A stretch of DNA of 9,514 nucleotides, from the NCBI GenBank assembly GCA_020350085.1, contig CP070706.1, positions 2,489,370-2,498,883 of the forward strand. Direction: 5' to 3'. A program made the translations under genes and the position numbers. Below are positions 6,143-9,514 of the stretch, one piece after another (the first letter of the stretch is position 1; each line of letters starts with the position of its first letter). Under the pieces are notes generated by a model. That model made no database searches. It saw nothing but the letters and a program-made list of their open reading frames with translations, and was not told the origin of the DNA. Origin of the DNA: Acidobacteriota bacterium (lineage in GTDB: Bacteria; Acidobacteriota; Polarisedimenticolia; J045).

Positions 6143-7950
6143 CAATCGTGCGCGGTGTCGAGCATCGTCTCGCGAGTTCTCCCGGCCTTCCTCTGTCCCT
6201 GGCATTCACGGTGATTGCGGCGTTGACACTGCTCGCTGCCGGCCCGCTGGTTGCCGATGTTCCGGTGACGACGAAACTCGACGAGCCTTCGGGCGAGGCG
6301 GTGAAGACTCCACCTCCCGACGAGCAGCCAGCGCGTCTCGTCGGTTCGGTCAACGGCGAGCCGATCACTTTGTCGCGACTCGAACAACGCCTCGAGGCGA
6401 TGCACAGCGAAGTCCAGCAAGCGGAGCGCCGCGATTTCGACCCTGACAAGCTCTTGTTTCGCGTCGTCAACGACATGCTTCTGGCTCAGGAGGCCCGTGC
6501 CCTGGAAATGGAGCAAGAAGAGGAGATTCGCGCGCAAGTCGCGCGCCTGCGTGACGAGCTGATGGTCAAAGCGCTGAGCGCCGATGAGGTCGAGGGAAAA
6601 GCGACGGCGAGCGAAGACGAGACTCGCGCTGCCTTCCAGCAAGAGTACACACGATTCACCGTAAGGGTGCTGACCGTCGACGATCAACAGCAAGCGAAGG
6701 ATCTTCGCGGGAGGATCGAAGGAGGCGAGCAGCTGGCGGATCTGGCCAAGAAGCTGTCCGTCGATCCGTACGCACCTCGTGGCGGCCTGCTCGAGTCGGT
6801 GGTCAGGCGTGATCTGGCCCCCGAAGTGGCGCAGTTGGTCGAGACCGCGCAGGCGGGGCAGCTGCTCGGCCCCGTTCTCACCGACCTCGGCTGGACGCTG
6901 ATTCACATAGAGAAGATCGAAGACGCGGATCCGGAGCAGCTCGAATCGGTGCGACGGCAGATCGGTCAGCTCGTGGCGATGGAGAAGGCACGTGCTCTTC
7001 GCAAAGGCCTGGCCGAACGCGCGCGCAGCTCGCATCCGGTCGAGATCGTGCCGTCCGTCGTGGATCGACTCGTGCCGAAGCGCCTGCCAGATGGAAGACT
7101 GGCTCCCGAAATCGCAGACGAGAAGGCCGTGGCGGTTCGGGTCGGAGACGGCGGCATCTCGATCACCGCGGGCGAGTACGCGCGCGCGCTGCTCAAGCGC
7201 TGGAGCCGCGTGCGCGGGGAACAAGCCGCGCGCCGCGCCGCGCCTATCGTGCTCTCACGCATGATTGAAGACAAGCTGCTGCTGGCCGAGGCGCAGCAGC
7301 TCGGCTACGCCGAAAAACCGGCGATCATCGCGGCCCTCTCGGCATTCGAGGATCAGCTGCTCGTTCAAAAATACCTCGAGGAGGTTGTGGCCTCCGGGAT
7401 CGAGATCGACCCGCAGTCGATGCGCGCCTACTACGAGCAGCACAAGGAGGCGTTTCGGCGGCCAGCCCGTCTGCATCTGGCCCAGGTCACGGTCGAGACC
7501 TCGGACCAGGCGGAAAAGATGCGCGAGCTGCTGGCCAATGGCGCGGACATCGCGTGGCTGGCCAAGGAGCACTCGATCGATCGTTTCGCAGGTAAAGGAG
7601 GCGATCGTGGCTGGATGGTGCCGGAGCCAGGAGTCGACGAGTTCAACGACTCGCTGATGACGGCGCAGCCCGGGGATGTGCTCCAGCCGCTCCGCGTACC
7701 GGGCAATTATGTCGTCATGCAGGTCACGGCTCGCGAGGAGCAGGGTGAGTACTCGTTCAACGAGGTCTCGGGCAACATTCGAAATGCGATGTTTTCGGAA
7801 GCCTTTCAGAAGAAGCTGGACGAGGTCATCACCAAGCTCCGCAGCCTTTCCGAGATTGAGATCGACGAAGAGGCGCTCACCGCGCTCGTGATCGGCGGGA
7901 GTGTTGACGAGAAAGCATCAGGAGAGAGCTCGAGTGCGCACGGCCATTGA
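6139..7950 (+). CDS. Exported SurA/PrsA-like chaperone with two parvulin-type (peptidyl-prolyl isomerase) repeats
   Basis: 603 residues. A hydrophobic segment at about 19-38 acts as signal or anchor, followed by a Pro-rich linker. The rest is a duplicated unit: a SurA-like N domain (about 66-150, starting LVGSVNGEPITLSRLE) with parvulin repeat 1 (about 172-262), then a second N-like domain (about 330-420) with parvulin repeat 2 (about 441-535), and a helical tail. Repeat 1 has GGEQLADLAKKLSVDPYAPRGG; repeat 2 has GADIAWLAKEHSIDRFAGKGG, both parvulin hallmarks. The two histidines of active parvulins (in RHILV and GYHII) appear replaced in both repeats: Val177 and Thr253 in repeat 1, Gln449 and Val525 in repeat 2, judged by eye. 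It may therefore be mainly a periplasmic chaperone for the barrel or the cytochromes. GAGG lies 6 nt before the ATG, which overlaps the preceding stop. Confidence 0.85.
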   Translation: MTIVRGVEHRLASSPGLPLSLAFTVIAALTLLAAGPLVADVPVTTKLDEPSGEAVKTPPPDEQPARLVGSVNGEPITLSRLEQRLEAMHSEVQQAERRDFDPDKLLFRVVNDMLLAQEARALEMEQEEEIRAQVARLRDELMVKALSADEVEGKATASEDETRAAFQQEYTRFTVRVLTVDDQQQAKDLRGRIEGGEQLADLAKKLSVDPYAPRGGLLESVVRRDLAPEVAQLVETAQAGQLLGPVLTDLGWTLIHIEKIEDADPEQLESVRRQIGQLVAMEKARALRKGLAERARSSHPVEIVPSVVDRLVPKRLPDGRLAPEIADEKAVAVRVGDGGISITAGEYARALLKRWSRVRGEQAARRAAPIVLSRMIEDKLLLAEAQQLGYAEKPAIIAALSAFEDQLLVQKYLEEVVASGIEIDPQSMRAYYEQHKEAFRRPARLHLAQVTVETSDQAEKMRELLANGADIAWLAKEHSIDRFAGKGGDRGWMVPEPGVDEFNDSLMTAQPGDVLQPLRVPGNYVVMQVTAREEQGEYSFNEVSGNIRNAMFSEAFQKKLDEVITKLRSLSEIEIDEEALTALVIGGSVDEKASGESSSAHGH

Positions 7951-9514
7951 TCGTCGCCGATGCTGGATTGCTCCAAGCCTGTCACTGGCGCTGGCGTTCG
8001 CCTGTTTCACGCCGGTCGAGCCGGCTCTCGCACAGCTGAAGCGGGACCGCCGCTTCGACAAGGGCGCGAGCTGCTCCGAGTGCCACGAAGGCGTGGGAAA
8101 GAACCTCCGCGTTGCTCACGAGCCGCTGCGCAAGGGCGAGTGTGCGTCCTGTCACAAGCCGCACGGCCTCGTCGGCGCATTGCGGCTCCAAAAGGACGAG
8201 CCCGCATTGTGCCTCGATTGCCATGCGGAGCAACAAGCTGGCCTCGACGCGGCACACCGCCATCCCGGCTCCGAGCGCTGCTCGACCTGCCACGACCCTC
8301 ACGGATCGAATCACGAGGCATTGTTGCCGCAACCGCAGCGTGCGTTGTGTCTAGATTGTCATGGCGGTGACGACTTCGAAGCTGCCGTCTCACATCAACC
8401 CCTCAGCGGTGACTGCACGACGTGTCACGCACCCCACGGAGCCAGCGAATCGTTCTTGCTCCGCCAGCCGGAGAAGGCGCTGTGCTCTTCGTGCCACAAA
8501 GGCGCGGACGAAGGGTTCGCGAGTCAGCACGCTGGGGTCGATCTCGGTGAGGCGACATGTGGGAGTTGTCACAAGCCCCACGCTGCCGCCAGCGCGGGGT
8601 TGCTGCCGGCGTCCGTTCATCCGGAGCTCGACTGCACGTACTGCCATCAGGATGGCGGCGCCAGTTCGCCCGCTGCCGGGGCCGGCGTGTGCCTCGATTG
8701 CCACGAGAAGCCGGTGCCGACGAGTGCGGGGAAGTTTCACCCGCCGGCGGCCGAGGGACAGTGCCTGGATTGCCACGCGCCGCACGTGTCCGATTTCGAG
8801 CCTCTTCTCGCCGACGCACAGGCGACTCTCTGCACGAGCTGCCACGGCGACGTCGGTACGAAGCTGGGGCAACCACATCGGCACGCGGTGGCGGAGGACT
8901 GCACGAGCTGTCATGCGGGACACACGAGCGAGCAGGCTCGGCTTCTCATCGCGGAGCCGCGCGCCGTTTGCATCGAGTGTCACGCGGATCCGATGGAAGA
9001 ACAGGCCGCTGTGATGCACCCACCCGCCGCCGACGAGTGCATCGTCTGCCACGACCCCCACGGTGGCTCGCTGCCATCGCTGATGGTTCGGAATCAGGCC
9101 GATCTGTGCAGCGACTGCCACAGCGAGATCGGTGTTCGATCCGGCCTGCCGGTCATTCACGGACCCGTGCAGTCCGGCAAGTGCTCGTCGTGCCACATGC
9201 CCCACGCGGGGCCCGAGCAGCTGCTCAAAGAGACGGGAACGGCTCTGTGTCAGACCTGCCATTCGGCTACCCTCGCTCGGGCCGCCACGCTGACCCCTCA
9301 CGCGCCGTTCGAGGATGGCTCGTGTGACCTGTGTCACGTGCCGCACGCGTCGGAATCGCCCGGCTTGCTGAGCGAACCGCCGGCCAGCCTGTGCGCCAAC
9401 TGCCACGACGTCGAGACGGCGGCTCCGATGGGAGGCTCTGCGCATCCGCCGGTTGCCAGCGGGCAGTGCGTGGCCTGTCACCAGCCGCACGCGAGCGCCA
9501 TCGATGCGTTTTTG
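7934..9514 (+). CDS. Very heme-rich c-type cytochrome of the paired-CXXCH type (21 heme sites visible), 3' end missing
   Basis: The frame runs open from GTG at 7934 to the window edge, 527 codons without a stop. AGGAG (7920-7924) lies 9 nt upstream, and the start overlaps the preceding gene by 17 bp. Residues 1-33 are a signal peptide (IDRRR, hydrophobic core, EPALA before Gln34). I count 21 CXXCH motifs, the first at nt 8072 and the last at 9467, nearly all 22-25 codons apart and most exactly 23. They alternate between CxxCHxPH (or CHAGH) sites and sites preceded by LC or VC, the pattern of the doubled-CXXCH family; the extra His supplies distal ligands for bis-His hemes. Almost the whole mature chain is heme-binding repeat, so it is probably a periplasmic or surface electron wire feeding the OmcS-type filament. 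Its true size and any C-terminal domain lie outside the window. Confidence 0.92.
   Translation, partial: MRTAIDRRRCWIAPSLSLALAFACFTPVEPALAQLKRDRRFDKGASCSECHEGVGKNLRVAHEPLRKGECASCHKPHGLVGALRLQKDEPALCLDCHAEQQAGLDAAHRHPGSERCSTCHDPHGSNHEALLPQPQRALCLDCHGGDDFEAAVSHQPLSGDCTTCHAPHGASESFLLRQPEKALCSSCHKGADEGFASQHAGVDLGEATCGSCHKPHAAASAGLLPASVHPELDCTYCHQDGGASSPAAGAGVCLDCHEKPVPTSAGKFHPPAAEGQCLDCHAPHVSDFEPLLADAQATLCTSCHGDVGTKLGQPHRHAVAEDCTSCHAGHTSEQARLLIAEPRAVCIECHADPMEEQAAVMHPPAADECIVCHDPHGGSLPSLMVRNQADLCSDCHSEIGVRSGLPVIHGPVQSGKCSSCHMPHAGPEQLLKETGTALCQTCHSATLARAATLTPHAPFEDGSCDLCHVPHASESPGLLSEPPASLCANCHDVETAAPMGGSAHPPVASGQCVACHQPHASAIDAFL
8072..9481 (+). repeat. Degenerate coding repeat: one heme site about every 69 nt
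   Basis: First-Cys codons lie at 8072, 8141, 8210, 8279, 8348, 8414, 8483, 8558, 8633, 8690, 8762, 8831, 8900, 8969, 9038, 9107, 9182, 9248, 9323, 9392 and 9467. Twelve of the 20 spacings are 69 nt (23 codons); the rest are 57-75. The repeat is kept at protein level (Cys, Cys, His, distal His, Leu-Leu before the next site) while the DNA is well diverged, so it is an old duplication. The rhythm breaks at sites 8-10: 75, 75 and 57 nt, with site 9 (CTYCHQD) lacking the usual CHxPH. Confidence 0.85.

Noticed and set aside
5977..7224. Minus-strand frame of 415 residues opposite the tandem-domain and parvulin genes
   Set aside because: It crosses two well-supported plus-strand genes and its translation, rich in Arg, Leu and His, shows no domain.
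8072..9481. CRISPR-like or satellite repeat
   Set aside because: The 69-nt period is a protein-level heme repeat with diverged DNA, not near-identical repeats with spacers.
8390..9490. Minus-strand frame of 366 residues, and plus-strand frames 7960-8370 and 8361-9014
   Set aside because: The frame starting at 7934 carries all 21 CXXCH motifs; these are out-of-frame or antisense shadows of that repeat.

Overview
The window is a high-GC bacterial sequence (above 60% G+C by eye). Every gene lies on the + strand. It looks like one locus for extracellular electron transfer, built around an OmcS-type six-heme cytochrome. The sigma-54 regulation, CsgG-like lipoprotein, paired-CXXCH cytochrome and parvulin-repeat protein fit a metal-reducing or anaerobically respiring Gram-negative such as an Acidobacteriota, Desulfobacterota or Myxococcota lineage. 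The sequence alone does not settle the phylum.

Layout. (1) 1-347: the 3' end of a sigma-54-dependent response regulator or enhancer-binding protein (end of the AAA+ domain plus a Fis-type HTH). (2) 348-1075: a regulatory region of about 730 bp with no convincing gene. It holds a duplicated 12-bp element with palindromes (448-491), a further dyad (536-555), a near-perfect -24/-12 sigma-54 promoter (710-725) and a leader of about 340 nt that begins with a GC-rich hairpin (737-769). (3) 1076-2143: the OmcS-type hexaheme cytochrome. (4) 2144-2305: a gap with a strong hairpin (2192-2222). (5) 2306-9514: five tightly packed genes. They are a 694-residue outer-membrane beta-barrel protein with a discoidin-like insert, a CsgG-like lipoprotein, an exported protein with two more domains of the same CsgG-like type, an exported SurA/PrsA-like protein with two parvulin repeats, and a very heme-rich cytochrome (21 CXXCH motifs before the window ends). 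The last gene has no stop codon inside the window.

How they may work together (inference). The enhancer-binding protein at the left edge is the obvious candidate activator of the sigma-54 promoter. That promoter would drive high expression of the cytochrome, whose homolog OmcS polymerises into micrometre-long heme filaments. The downstream block would supply periplasmic wiring (the 21-plus-heme cytochrome), a periplasmic chaperone (the parvulin-repeat protein), a lipoprotein and partner resembling the curli exporter family, and an outer-membrane barrel. Together these could be a dedicated export, assembly and electron-feeding apparatus for the nanowire. The cytochrome family is known; the accessory set is the part that may be undescribed.
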